From the NCBI RefSeq assembly GCF_013085465.1, contig NZ_CP049838.1:9114001-9178000 (forward strand): a stretch of 64,000 nt of DNA, given 5' to 3'. Every line of letters starts with the position of its first letter. Within the stretch, counting starts at the first letter, position 1. Positions 1-9,184 of the stretch are shown here, piece by piece. The translations under genes were made by a program, and so were the position numbers. The notes beneath the pieces were generated by a model. It worked only from the letters and a program-made list of their open reading frames with translations. It was not told where the DNA came from and searched no databases. This DNA comes from Streptomyces asoensis (GTDB taxonomy: Bacteria; Actinomycetota; Actinomycetes; Streptomycetales; Streptomycetaceae).

Positions 1-1
1 G

Positions 2-559
2 GCGTCCCAGGGCTTCGTCGTCTTCACCATCGACACCCTCACCACGCTGGACCAGCCCGACTCCCGCGGTCGCCAGCTGCTCGCGGCCCTGGACCACCTC
101 ACGCAGGTCAGCTCCGTCCGTAGCCGCGTCGACAGCGGCCGGCTCGGCGTCATGGGCCACTCGATGGGCGGCGGCGGCAGCCTGGAGGCCGCCAAGGCGC
201 GGCCCTCGCTCCAGGCCGCGATCCCGCTCACGCCGTGGAACCTCGACAAGACCTGGCCCGAGGTCGGTACACCCACGCTGATCATCGGTGCCGACGGCGA
301 CACGGTCGCCCCTGTCGCCGGCCACGCCGAGCCGTTCTACTCCAGCCTGCCGTCCTCCCTGGACCGCGCCTACCTGGAGCTGAACAACGCCACGCACTTC
401 ACCCCGAACTCGTCGAACACGACGATCGCGAAGTACGGCATCTCGTGGCTGAAGCGCTTCATCGACAACGACACGCGCTACGAGCAGTTCCTGTGCCCGC
501 TGCCGCAGCCGAGCCTGACGATCGACGAGTACCGGGGCAACTGCCCGCACACGTCCTGA
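2..559 (+). CDS. Secreted cutinase / polyester (PET-type) hydrolase, 3' part
   Basis: This is the C-terminal 185 residues of an alpha/beta-hydrolase of the Thermobifida/Streptomyces cutinase group, which hydrolyse cutin and synthetic polyesters outside the cell. The 5' end and signal peptide lie outside the window. The nucleophile elbow GHSMGGGGS, the acid Asp in GADGD and the catalytic His in NATHF are all present, as is the conserved Trp of PLTPW. The tail [10 protein letters not shown]...GNCPHTS keeps the two cysteines that form the C-terminal disulfide in this family. The His and Phe of AGHAEPFY are those of ordinary actinobacterial cutinases, where the Ideonella PETase has Ser and Ile. 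The family assignment is strong; the actual polymer substrate cannot be told from sequence. Confidence 0.9.
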   Translation, partial: ASQGFVVFTIDTLTTLDQPDSRGRQLLAALDHLTQVSSVRSRVDSGRLGVMGHSMGGGGSLEAAKARPSLQAAIPLTPWNLDKTWPEVGTPTLIIGADGDTVAPVAGHAEPFYSSLPSSLDRAYLELNNATHFTPNSSNTTIAKYGISWLKRFIDNDTRYEQFLCPLPQPSLTIDEYRGNCPHTS

Positions 560-796
560 GGCAACGTGAGGACAACGGGGCCGCTGCCGTTGCGGCTGCG
601 GCTGCTGCCGTCGCTGCCGCCGTCGCTGTGCCCGTGCACGCGGCGCGGCGGCGGCCGTTGGGACCCGGCACAAGGTGTGTCACGCCCGTCGCACACGAAC
701 CCGCTGGTGACGGGCCCCGAACGGCCCGCGCCGTCGTCGTTGTCGCCCCGGTCGCACGGCTTCCACCACCCGTTACCCGTACGTAACGTCACGGGA

Positions 797-3700
797 ATGA
801 CCGGACAGACGACCGCCGGCGGCGGTGTGCGGGTGGTGACCGGTGAACCCGGTTGCGGCCGCACGGCGTTCCTGGCCCGCGCCGCCCGCTCGTGCCCGGC
901 CGCGTTCGTGGTCGGTGTTCGGGCCGACCGGGCGGCGTCGGCCGTACCCCTCGGGGGTCTGCGCGCGCTGCTGCGCGTCCTCGGCGCACCGGCGGACCCG
1001 TGGTCCGCCGCTGGGCCGCCCTGCGCGTTACTCCTCGACGCCCTGCGGGCCGCCTCCACCGGCACGCCGCTGCTGGTGTGCGTCGACGACGCGCATCTGT
1101 GGGACGCCCCCACCAGGGCCGCAGTGGGCCGCACCGCCGAGCGCCTGCGCGGGAACGGCCGGGTGAGCGTGCTGCTGAGCGTGTCCGGACACCGCCCGGT
1201 CGACCGGGAGTTCGCCGCGCTGCCGGTGGTCCGCATCGACCCGCTCTCCCCGGCGGAGGCGGCCGCGCTCCTCGACGAGGCGACGGGCGGGGCCCTCGAC
1301 CGGGCCGTGCGCGACGACCTGGTGGACGCGGCCGAGGGCAGTCCGACCCTGCTGCTGGCGATGGTCCGGCGGTTGTCGCCCGCCCAGATCCGCGGTCACC
1401 GGAGGCTGCCCGGCCCGCCGGCCGACGCCGAGCTCCTGACCGGCCTGGCCGGCGGCTTCCTGACCGGGTTCACGCCCGCGCAGGAGGACCTGCTGCTGAC
1501 GGTCGCGGCGGCCGTACGGGACACGGACGACACGGAGAACACCCGGATCGGCCTGGCACTCGCGCGGCGGGGTGCGGAGCACCTGCGGGGGACGCGTCCC
1601 GGCGCGGAGTCCGCACCTCCCTTCGATCCGCTGCCCGAGGTGCTCGTCCTGGCCGACGGCGAGGTCGGGTTCCACAGCGAGCTGCTGCGCCGCGCGGTGT
1701 ACGCCGGTGCGCGGCCCGAACGGCGCCGTGCCGCGCACCGCGCGCTGGCCCGGGCACTGGAGGACGCGGGAGCCGCAGGCCTGCACGCCCTGCTGCACCG
1801 GGCCCGGTCCGCCACCGTGGCCCGGCGCGGGACGGCGACCGAACTGGCTGCGGCGGCCGGTGACCAGGCGCATCCCCGGAGCCTGCGGTGCGCGGCGTAC
1901 GCCCATGCCGCCGAGCTGGCCGAGGACGGCACCCGGCGCGCGGAGTGGTACACGGCCGCCGCCGAGCAGGCCCTGCTCGGCGGCCGCACGCACCGGGCCC
2001 TGCGGCTGCTCGACGGGGCCCGGGACAGTGCGGCGCCCACGGCGCTGCGCGGCCGCGTCGAACTGGTCCGCGGCACCACGGTCCTGTACGACGGCGCAGT
2101 CGACGAGGCCCGCGCATCCCTGCTCCTGGCAGCCCGCCTGCTCTCCGCGTCGTCCCCACGACAGGCCCAATCGGCCCTCCTGGCCGCGGTGGACGCCGCC
2201 TGGGCAGCGGGTGACGCCCAGGGCTGCCTGCACCTCCTGAGCGCCGGCGACAACTCCCCGACCCCCGACGCACGGCCCGACACCAGCCCGTCCCAGGACG
2301 TTCCGCCGACCCGTCCGGGCCCCCCGGGCGACGCCCCGGGCCACCAGGACCTGCCGGGCGGCGGGAACGGCTCCCCGGACACGGACGCGCGGCCCGGCCC
2401 CCGGCCGTTCGGGGACGTTCCGGCGGACCGGCCAGGGCTTCCGGATGCCGCCCCAGGGCGCCTGCACCTGCCGGGCCACGGTGAGGACGGCCTCCCGGAT
2501 TCCGACGCGCGGCCCGACGCCAGACCACTCGCGGCCCTTCCGGTGGACCGGCCGGGCCCCCCGGGCGACGCCCCGGGCCACCAGGACCTGCCGGGCGGCG
2601 CGAACGGCTCCCCGGACACGGACGCGCAGCCCGACACCCGGTTCGGGGATCTCCCGGCGGACCGGCCGGGGCCGCCGGGCGACGCCTCGGGCAGCCGGCA
2701 CCTGCTGGGTGGCGAGGACGGTACCCCGGGTATCGACTTACGGCCCGGCACCCGGCCCTCCCGGGACCTTCCGGAGGACCCGCCGGGGTCTCGAGGCGGA
2801 CCGGCGCACAGGGGTGTGCCGGTGTGTGCAGGCAGCAGTGCCGTGTTGCGTGGCTATCGCATCGGCCTCCGGGCCCTGCTCGAAGGGCAGTTCGCGCAGG
2901 CGGCGGAGCCTCTGCGGCGGCTGGTGGAGGACGCGGAGACTGCGGGTGGTGTGGAGGCTGCGGGTGGTGTGGAGAGCGCGGGCGGGGCCGACGAGCCGGA
3001 CACCGCGCTGCGCGCGGCCGCCGCCGCCCTGCTGCTGGGCGACCTCGTGGCCGCCCGCCGCGCCGGGGCGCGGGCCCTGGCCGCCGCCCGTACCCCCGGG
3101 ACCCCCGCGGCCCTCGCGCGGGCCCGGGAGTACCTCGCCTACGCCGAGCTGCGCGCCGGACGGCACGCGCTGGCCAGGACCCACGCGGAGGAGGGACTGC
3201 GGGCCGCGCACCGCGCGGGGCAGCGCAACACGGCCGCCCACCACCACGCGGTACTCGCCCTCGCCGCGTCGATCGAGGGCGCTCCGGAGGAGGTCGCCGG
3301 CCACGTGGATATCGCGCTGGCCACGGCCCGGCGGCACGGCCTCGTCCAGGCCGCGACGCTGGCGGAGTGGGCGGCGGCCCGCGCCGACCTCGCCCGCGGG
3401 CGCCCCCGGGAGGCCACGGACCGGCTCGGACCCCTCGTGCGCCCGGGGCCGCGCAGGGGCCACTTCGCGGTGTGGATGCTCGCCGTGCCCTGCTTCGTGG
3501 AGGCCGCCGCCTCGACCGGACGGGCCGACGACGGCGTCACCGAGGTCGTCGAGGAGTTCGCCCGGTGGGCCGGATTCGGCGCCGACCCGCAGGCCCCCGC
3601 CCAACTGACGCGCTGCCGTGCGCTGCTGGCCGCGGCGGACCGGCCCGACGCCCTGTACCGCCGCGCGCTCGACCTGCACGACGCGGCCGGCGGCGGCGAC

Positions 3701-4105
3701 TTCGAACGTGCCCGCACCGAACTGCTGCACGGCAAGTGGCTGCGCAGGCGCCGCCGGCTGAGCGAGGCCCGCGACCGCCTCGGCGCCGCCCTGGTCGGGT
3801 TCGAACGCTGCGGCGCGCGGGCCTGGGCGGACCAGGCCCGCGCCGAACTGCGGGCGGGCGGCGTGGCGCCGGGCGGCGGAGTGAGAGCGATGGGGCTGGG
3901 GCCGGGGCTCGACGGACTGACACCGCAGCAGCTGCGGATCGCCCGGTGCGTCGCCGAGGGCGCCACCAACCGGGAGGTGGCGCTGACCCTCTCGGTCAGC
4001 ACCCGAACCGTCGACTACCACCTGCGGAAGGTCTTCGCGGCGCTGGGCGTGCGCTCCCGCGTCGAACTGGTGCGCATGGTCGAGAAGGCCGGACAGGAGG
4101 GTTGA
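797..4105 (+). CDS. LAL-type LuxR family transcriptional regulator (ATP-binding)
   Basis: This is a large ATP-dependent LuxR regulator (LAL class, about 1,102 residues). The N-terminus has a P-loop (TGEPGCGRT, about residues 16-24) and a Walker B strand (LLVCVDDAHLWD). A helical-repeat middle section follows, and the last 65 residues are a LuxR HTH (LTPQQLRIARCVAEGA ... TVDYHLRKVFAALGV). I chose the ATG at 797 because the P-loop follows directly; the frame is open back to 566, but that stretch is low-complexity and unlike the family. Two in-frame TTA leucine codons (1028-1030 and 2738-2740) suggest dependence on the bldA tRNA. The middle of the protein is interrupted by a Pro/Gly/Asp tandem repeat. 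Such proteins usually activate nearby or secondary-metabolite genes; its target is unknown. Confidence 0.85.
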   Translation: MTGQTTAGGGVRVVTGEPGCGRTAFLARAARSCPAAFVVGVRADRAASAVPLGGLRALLRVLGAPADPWSAAGPPCALLLDALRAASTGTPLLVCVDDAHLWDAPTRAAVGRTAERLRGNGRVSVLLSVSGHRPVDREFAALPVVRIDPLSPAEAAALLDEATGGALDRAVRDDLVDAAEGSPTLLLAMVRRLSPAQIRGHRRLPGPPADAELLTGLAGGFLTGFTPAQEDLLLTVAAAVRDTDDTENTRIGLALARRGAEHLRGTRPGAESAPPFDPLPEVLVLADGEVGFHSELLRRAVYAGARPERRRAAHRALARALEDAGAAGLHALLHRARSATVARRGTATELAAAAGDQAHPRSLRCAAYAHAAELAEDGTRRAEWYTAAAEQALLGGRTHRALRLLDGARDSAAPTALRGRVELVRGTTVLYDGAVDEARASLLLAARLLSASSPRQAQSALLAAVDAAWAAGDAQGCLHLLSAGDNSPTPDARPDTSPSQDVPPTRPGPPGDAPGHQDLPGGGNGSPDTDARPGPRPFGDVPADRPGLPDAAPGRLHLPGHGEDGLPDSDARPDARPLAALPVDRPGPPGDAPGHQDLPGGANGSPDTDAQPDTRFGDLPADRPGPPGDASGSRHLLGGEDGTPGIDLRPGTRPSRDLPEDPPGSRGGPAHRGVPVCAGSSAVLRGYRIGLRALLEGQFAQAAEPLRRLVEDAETAGGVEAAGGVESAGGADEPDTALRAAAAALLLGDLVAARRAGARALAAARTPGTPAALARAREYLAYAELRAGRHALARTHAEEGLRAAHRAGQRNTAAHHHAVLALAASIEGAPEEVAGHVDIALATARRHGLVQAATLAEWAAARADLARGRPREATDRLGPLVRPGPRRGHFAVWMLAVPCFVEAAASTGRADDGVTEVVEEFARWAGFGADPQAPAQLTRCRALLAAADRPDALYRRALDLHDAAGGGDFERARTELLHGKWLRRRRRLSEARDRLGAALVGFERCGARAWADQARAELRAGGVAPGGGVRAMGLGPGLDGLTPQQLRIARCVAEGATNREVALTLSVSTRTVDYHLRKVFAALGVRSRVELVRMVEKAGQEG
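2255..2800 (+). repeat. In-frame tandem repeat (about 117-bp units) inside the LAL gene
   Basis: About four and a half tandem units of 38-40 codons are read in frame within the regulator. Each unit starts like SPDTDARP, passes through a DVPADRPGPPGDAPG-like centre and ends like LPGGGNG. The first and third units share the peptide GPPGDAPGHQDLPGG exactly, so the expansion is recent at least in part. The encoded segment is rich in Pro, Gly and Asp and should be a disordered linker between the ATPase and the helical repeats. Confidence 0.85.
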
Positions 4106-4213
4106 TCGGAGCGAAAACAATGGTGCACACCCCTAGGGACCGACCGGACGGTATGCCATCCTTCGTGGCAGGACGAGTCGGACGGCTGGACACTGCCCCG
4201 GGGGAGGACCGCG

Positions 4214-5545
4214 ATGCATCAGGCCCTACGGTCACGGACCGTCTTCCGACCCGCGGCCGGCGCACCGGCGGCCCCCGGACCCCGGCCGCATCCGCCGCAC
4301 GTCCGGTCGCTGATCGACGCCGACGCCCTCCGGGTCCTGCACCGCGCCGCCCGGGTGCTCCTGGCGGACCTGGCCGATCTCACCGACCGGCTGGTGGCCG
4401 CGCTCCAGGACCAGGAGCCCGCCTACCGCGCGGCCGTGACGAGCGATCCCGCCGCCACCTGGCAGGAGGTGCACCGCTCGCTGCGGCACAGCGTGTCCTC
4501 GCTGATCGACCCGCGCGGCAGCCGGGACGCGGCCCGCCGTTGCTCGTGGAAGATCGGCGCGACCCGCGCGGAGCAGGGCCTCCCGCTGGACGCCCTGCTG
4601 CACGCGTTCCGGCTGGGCGGGTCCCTGGTGTGGCAGGGCCTCATCGAGGAGACCTGCCGCACGGCTCCCGAGGACGTGCGGCTGCTCGTGCACATCGCCG
4701 CCGACGTGTGGAACTTCGTCGACGAGCACTGCACCCTCGTCGCGGACGCCTACCGGCAGGTCGAACGGCAGCTCGCGTGGCGGCGCGAGAACCGGCTGCG
4801 GGTGCTGGCCGGCGCCCTGCTCGACGGTGCCAGCCGGATCGCGGACCTGCCCGAGACCGCCCACGCGCTGGACCTCCCCGAAGAGGGCCGGTACGTCGTC
4901 GTGGCGGTGACGGCCGGCTGTCCTTCCGACGGCGCCGGGGCCCGAGCCGCCCACGGTCGAGGCAGGCGCGTGTACTGGCACACGGGGGTGGAGGTGGACT
5001 ACGGCATCGTCCTCCTGGGTGAGGGCGGGGGTGAGGGCGAGGGCGAGGTCGGGAGTGAGAGCGGGAGTCCGGACTCCCGCTCGCAGTGCCCGCCGTCCGC
5101 CGTCCCGTCGGCTCACGGCAGCGCACGGACCGGGGTCAGCACGGCGGTGTCGGGACTGGCCGCGGTCGGGGACGCTCGCCGCCTCGCGGACATCGCGCTG
5201 GACATGTGCCCGCGGACCGGCGGCACGATCCGGCTGACCGAGCACCTCCCGGCCGCACTGGTGGTCTCCACCCCCGACCTGGGTGCGGCGTTGGTCGAGC
5301 GGATGCTCGGGCCGCTGAGCGGTCTGGAACCCGCCGACGAGGCCGTCCTGCTCGACACCCTGGTTACCTGGCTGGCCTGCGACGGCTCCGCCCAGCGGGC
5401 GGGGGAGCGGCTGTACTGCCACCGCAACACCGTCCTCAACCGGCTGCGCCGTTACGAGCAGCTGACGGGCCGTTCCCTGTCCCGGCCGGCCGACCTGGTG
5501 GAGATCAGCCTCGCCCTGACGGCACGGGGCCTGCGCACCCGCTGA
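4214..5545 (+). CDS. PucR/CdaR family helix-turn-helix regulator
   Basis: This 443-residue regulator has a C-terminal PucR-type HTH (CHRNTVLNRLRRYEQLTGRSL) and an N-terminal helical region like the RsbRD-type sensor domain of Streptomyces PucR proteins (RVLHRAARVLLADLADLTDRLVAAL is part of a longer helix bundle). The ATG at 4214 is preceded by GGGGGAGG-like purines at 4200-4206. A short Gly/Glu low-complexity run (GEGGGEGEGE, about 5018-5060) sits in the middle and differs from neighbouring sequence. It stands alone between the LAL gene and the mat-like operon; targets and ligand cannot be inferred. Confidence 0.82.
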   Translation: MHQALRSRTVFRPAAGAPAAPGPRPHPPHVRSLIDADALRVLHRAARVLLADLADLTDRLVAALQDQEPAYRAAVTSDPAATWQEVHRSLRHSVSSLIDPRGSRDAARRCSWKIGATRAEQGLPLDALLHAFRLGGSLVWQGLIEETCRTAPEDVRLLVHIAADVWNFVDEHCTLVADAYRQVERQLAWRRENRLRVLAGALLDGASRIADLPETAHALDLPEEGRYVVVAVTAGCPSDGAGARAAHGRGRRVYWHTGVEVDYGIVLLGEGGGEGEGEVGSESGSPDSRSQCPPSAVPSAHGSARTGVSTAVSGLAAVGDARRLADIALDMCPRTGGTIRLTEHLPAALVVSTPDLGAALVERMLGPLSGLEPADEAVLLDTLVTWLACDGSAQRAGERLYCHRNTVLNRLRRYEQLTGRSLSRPADLVEISLALTARGLRTR

Positions 5546-5709
5546 GCACCGGCCGTCGGTGTTATGGCACGACAAACGGCTGATGACCCGAATCACCGAT
5601 CAGTCGGCGATGCGTCACCCGCGTATCTCGTCCGCCTTGTGAGATGGGTATGCATCCGTGCCGGACGATTGTGCGAGGATCATTTTCAGTCACCGTCATC
5701 AGACCAACT

Positions 5710-5760
5710 TCTTCACACTTCTGACACAAATTTCACGCTTTCACTAGGTGAGTTATAGTC
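5710..5760 (+). promoter_or_regulatory. AT-richer candidate promoter/operator for the mat-like operon
   Basis: The 330-bp gene-free gap 5546-5875 is markedly less GC-rich than its surroundings. It contains three TTCAC repeats (5712, 5732 and 5741, the first two as TTCAC-N-CTT) followed by TATAGT at 5754, which could be a -10 box. No good TTGACA-like -35 box is visible at the right distance, so an activator-dependent or alternative-sigma promoter is possible. Nothing else was recognised in this gap. Confidence 0.35.
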
Positions 5761-5875
5761 ACGGTCCAAGCATCAACTATTTGGGGGGCGCTCGGACCAG
5801 GTGGGGCCTGGTCCGGTCGGCGTGTGCTTGACATCGTCTGCGCACCCCCGCAGCAGTCTCGTGGGGGTTGGGTAA

Positions 5876-6760
5876 GTGGAACATTGGCTGGATGACGCCC
5901 AACCTGAAGGGTCGGACGATACATCCGGGCCCGACGGCACTCTGTTCGCCGGGCGCAGAACCGGCATTCAGGCGAGAAGGGTACGAGCCGGCAGCTTCTG
6001 GGAGGCCGCGAACGAACCCGGTTCCGCGCGCACCGAGGCGACGGCCCCCCTGTCCGGCGGCACCGCGGTGTACCCGGTCTTCACGGACGTCGGCACGGCC
6101 GAGTCCCTCCACGACGCGGACGAACTGACCGTCCAGCTCGCGGGCATCGACCCGGCGTCCACGGCAGGTGCCTTCGGCGGCCGGCACGAATCCCAGGCCG
6201 CCCCCGGCACACCTGTCTTCGTCGACGAGTCGGGTCGCCGCAGCCGCCGGTTGCGCCGGCTCGGCGTGGCCGTCGGCGTCGCCTGTTCCGTGTACGCCCT
6301 CGTCATCGTCGCCACTCTCGTCTCCGGCAACTCCAGCGCACCCTGGCTGCCCCTGCCGGGACAGGACGACGACACGCCCGCCGGGAAGGTCGAGACCTCG
6401 TCCGTGCCGGCGGTCTCGGAGAGCCCCTCGGGCTCGGACAGCGCCGCGCCGAACGCGGGCTCGTCGGATTCCGTCCCGACGGCATCGTCCATGGGTGGCG
6501 CCACCGACGTGCCCGGTGCCGCCGCGAGCCCCGGCGGGCTCGAGGCGTCCGCGCTGCCCGAGGCGTCCACCGGGACGACGACCGTGAACCCCACCGCCAC
6601 GGCGACCGCGGCCAGCCCGGCCGCGTCGGACTCCGCCGTCGCCTCGCCCGAGGCGAGCCAGCCCGACAGTGGCGGGAGCGCCTCGCCGAGCGCCGTCGAG
6701 GACACCGGGGGAACCGGCGAGATCGTCGGCGAGGCGAACTCCGTGTCCTCCGTCGGCTGA
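5876..6760 (+). CDS. MatA-like single-pass membrane protein with Ser/Ala/Pro-rich exterior
   Basis: The protein has 294 residues and an acidic N-terminal half of about 120 residues. A basic stretch (RRSRRLRRLG) precedes one transmembrane helix (about residues 129-150). The external tail is rich in Ser, Ala, Thr, Pro and Gly and looks unstructured. The start is the GTG at 5876; an earlier in-frame GTG at 5861 is followed by a stop. The gene lies directly upstream of the bifunctional polysaccharide synthase, the position of matA in the Streptomyces mycelial-aggregation (mat) locus, and the role is inferred from that context. It may help anchor or guide the polymer at the hyphal surface. No enzymatic motif is visible. 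Confidence 0.65.
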   Translation: MEHWLDDAQPEGSDDTSGPDGTLFAGRRTGIQARRVRAGSFWEAANEPGSARTEATAPLSGGTAVYPVFTDVGTAESLHDADELTVQLAGIDPASTAGAFGGRHESQAAPGTPVFVDESGRRSRRLRRLGVAVGVACSVYALVIVATLVSGNSSAPWLPLPGQDDDTPAGKVETSSVPAVSESPSGSDSAAPNAGSSDSVPTASSMGGATDVPGAAASPGGLEASALPEASTGTTTVNPTATATAASPAASDSAVASPEASQPDSGGSASPSAVEDTGGTGEIVGEANSVSSVG

Positions 6761-6766
6761 CACCTC

Positions 6767-6952
6767 TTCGGCTCGGCGCCCCCGCTCACTTCCCTCCGCT
6801 CGGCCCCCCGCTCCCTTCCCTCCGCCCAGCCCCTCCGCTCGGCCCCCCCGCTCACTCCTCTCCGCTCGGCCCCCCGCTCACTTCTCTCCGCTCGGCCCCG
6901 CCGGCTCACTTCCCCCCGCTCACTTCTCTCCGCTCAGCCCCGCTCACTTCCC
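6767..6952 (+). repeat. Polypyrimidine tandem repeat between matA-like and matB genes
   Basis: About seven degenerate copies of a 24-28-bp unit of the type TCCGCTCGGCCCCC + GCTCACTTC fill the gap between the two genes. Apart from the CG steps, the plus strand is almost entirely pyrimidine. The array ends about 20 bp before the GGAG ribosome-binding site of the next gene, so it lies inside the operon transcript. It has no coding potential that I trust. Confidence 0.8.
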
Positions 6953-6982
6953 TTCCTGTCCCGTTCTGGAGCACACCTTCCG

Positions 6983-9184
6983 ATGGCATTCCCCGCCCGC
7001 CGTCGCAGGGCCGCAGCCGCGGCCCGTGACAGCGCCGCCCGGCGCCGCCGCGTACCGATGCGCCTGATGCTGCCGAGCCTCGTCCTCGTCGCCATGATGG
7101 CGATGCTGATGGTGCGCGGTTACGTCCACAGCGAGATCCTCGCCGACCATCGCGTCCAGCCCGAGGCGGCCGCCGACAAGGTGCCCGAGGAGATCCTGGA
7201 CGGTGGCCCGGTCATCGACAGCCGCGGCGGCCGCAGCGCCAGCCGCGAGGTGCCCGACCACCGTCTGGTCCTGACCTTCGACGACGGCCCGGACCCGGTC
7301 TGGACCCCCAAGGTCCTGGACGTGCTCAAGAAGCACCGCGCGCACGCCGTCTTCTTCGTCACCGGCACCATGGCCTCCCGCTACCCGGACCTGGTCCAGC
7401 GCATGGTCGACGAGGGCCACGAGGTCGGCCTGCACACCTTCAACCACCCCGACCTGTCCTTCCAGTCGCAGAAACGTATCTCCTGGGAGTTGTCGCAGAA
7501 CCAGCTCGCGCTGGCCGGCGCGGCGGGCATCCGCACCTCGCTGTTCCGTCCGCCGTATTCGTCCTTCGCCGACGCGATGGACGACAAGTCCTGGCCGGTC
7601 ACCGAGTACATCGGCTCACTCGGCTACCTGACCGTCGTCAACAACACCGACAGCGAGGACTGGAAGAAGCCCGGCGTCGAGGAGATCATCAGGCGCGCCA
7701 CGCCCAAGGGCGGCGAGGGCGCGATCGTCCTGATGCACGACTCCGGCGGCGACCGCCACCAGACGGTCCAGGCGCTGGACCGGTTCCTGCCCGAGCTGAA
7801 GTCCCGTGGCTACGAGTTCGAGAACCTCACCGAGGCCCTCGGCGCGCCCAGCGCACACACCCCCGTCACCGGCCTCGACCTGTGGAAGGGCAAGGCGTGG
7901 ATCTTCCTCGTCGGGGCCGCCGAGAACATCACCGGGGTACTGGTGGTCGGCCTCTCGGTGATCGGTGTCCTGGTCATCAGCCGGTTCGTGCTCATGCTGC
8001 TGCTGTCCGCCCTGCACGCCCGCAGGGTGCGCCGCCCCGGATTCGGCTGGGGCCCGCCGGTCACCGAACCGGTGTCGGTGCTGGTTCCGGCGTACAACGA
8101 GGCCAAGTGCATCGAGAACACCGTCCGCTCGCTGATGGCGAGTGAGCACCCCATCGAGGTGCTCGTCATCGACGACGGTTCCTCCGACGGCACCGCGCTG
8201 ATCGTGGAGGCCATGGGCCTGCCGAACGTCCGGGTCGTCCGCCAGCTCAACGCCGGCAAGCCCGCGGCCCTCAACCGGGGCATCGCCAACGCCCGGTACG
8301 ACCTCATCGTGATGATGGACGGCGACACGGTCTTCGAGCCGTCCACCGTCCGCGAACTGGTGCAGCCCTTCGGCGACCCGAAGGTCGGCGCCGTGGCCGG
8401 CAACGCCAAGGTCGGCAACCGGGACTCGCTGATCGGCGCCTGGCAGCACATCGAGTACGTGATGGGCTTCAACCTCGACCGCCGGATGTACGACGTCCTG
8501 GGCTGCATGCCCACCATCCCCGGCGCGGTCGGCGCCTTCCGGCGCACGGCCCTGGAGCGGGTCGGCGGCATGAGCGACGACACGCTCGCCGAGGACACCG
8601 ACATCACCATGGCCATGCACCGAGACAACTGGAAGGTGGTCTACGCGGAGAAGGCGCGCGCCTGGACCGAGGCCCCGGAGTCCGTGCAGCAGCTGTGGTC
8701 CCAGCGCTACCGCTGGTCGTACGGCACCATGCAGGCGATCTGGAAGCACCGCCGGGCGGTCTTCGAGCGCGGCCCGTCCGGCCGGTTCGGCCGCGTGGGT
8801 CTGCCGTTCGTCTCGCTGTTCATGGTCCTGGCCCCGCTGCTGGCCCCGCTCATCGACGTCTTCCTCCTCTACGGAGTGGTCTTCGGTCCCACCCAGAAGA
8901 CGATCGTGGCCTGGCTGGGCGTCCTCGCCGTCCAGGCGGTGTGCGCGGCCTACGCCTTCCGGCTCGACCGCGAACGCATGACCCACCTGATCTCGCTGCC
9001 CCTCCAGCAGATCCTCTACCGCCAGCTCATGTACGTCGTGCTGCTCCAGTCCTGGATCACCGCCCTCACCGGCGGCCGGCTGCGCTGGCAGAAGCTGCGC
9101 CGCACCGGCGCCGTCGAGGCGCCCGGCGGCCCGGCGCCTCGTCAGCACGTCGGCAGCACCAACGACCGGAGGCCCGTCGCATGA
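6983..9184 (+). CDS. matB: Bifunctional polysaccharide deacetylase / processive family-2 glycosyltransferase
   Basis: This 733-residue membrane enzyme joins a NodB-type deacetylase to a GT2 polysaccharide synthase, the architecture of Streptomyces MatB, which makes a poly-N-acetylglucosamine-like surface polymer for hyphal aggregation. A TM helix (about 27-46) is followed by the external deacetylase with LTFDDGPDP (Asp100-101), HTFNH (His151/His155), FRPPYSSF and LMHD motifs. Two or more TM helices (about 300-340) lead to the cytosolic GT2 domain (VLVPAYNEAK, DDGSSDGT, MMDGDT, LAEDTD and the processivity motif QRYRW), and further TM helices close the protein. All key residues are present. The stop overlaps the next start by 4 nt, so synthesis, deacetylation and acylation are probably coupled. 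Confidence 0.88.
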   Translation: MAFPARRRRAAAAARDSAARRRRVPMRLMLPSLVLVAMMAMLMVRGYVHSEILADHRVQPEAAADKVPEEILDGGPVIDSRGGRSASREVPDHRLVLTFDDGPDPVWTPKVLDVLKKHRAHAVFFVTGTMASRYPDLVQRMVDEGHEVGLHTFNHPDLSFQSQKRISWELSQNQLALAGAAGIRTSLFRPPYSSFADAMDDKSWPVTEYIGSLGYLTVVNNTDSEDWKKPGVEEIIRRATPKGGEGAIVLMHDSGGDRHQTVQALDRFLPELKSRGYEFENLTEALGAPSAHTPVTGLDLWKGKAWIFLVGAAENITGVLVVGLSVIGVLVISRFVLMLLLSALHARRVRRPGFGWGPPVTEPVSVLVPAYNEAKCIENTVRSLMASEHPIEVLVIDDGSSDGTALIVEAMGLPNVRVVRQLNAGKPAALNRGIANARYDLIVMMDGDTVFEPSTVRELVQPFGDPKVGAVAGNAKVGNRDSLIGAWQHIEYVMGFNLDRRMYDVLGCMPTIPGAVGAFRRTALERVGGMSDDTLAEDTDITMAMHRDNWKVVYAEKARAWTEAPESVQQLWSQRYRWSYGTMQAIWKHRRAVFERGPSGRFGRVGLPFVSLFMVLAPLLAPLIDVFLLYGVVFGPTQKTIVAWLGVLAVQAVCAAYAFRLDRERMTHLISLPLQQILYRQLMYVVLLQSWITALTGGRLRWQKLRRTGAVEAPGGPAPRQHVGSTNDRRPVA

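Noticed and set aside
566..796. N-terminal extension of the LAL regulator from 566
   Set aside because: The stretch is low-complexity and unrelated to LAL proteins; ATG 797 directly precedes the P-loop.
2738..4120. 460-codon ORF on the minus strand
   Set aside because: It is a third-position-GC shadow of the LAL regulator gene, which has clear motifs on the plus strand.
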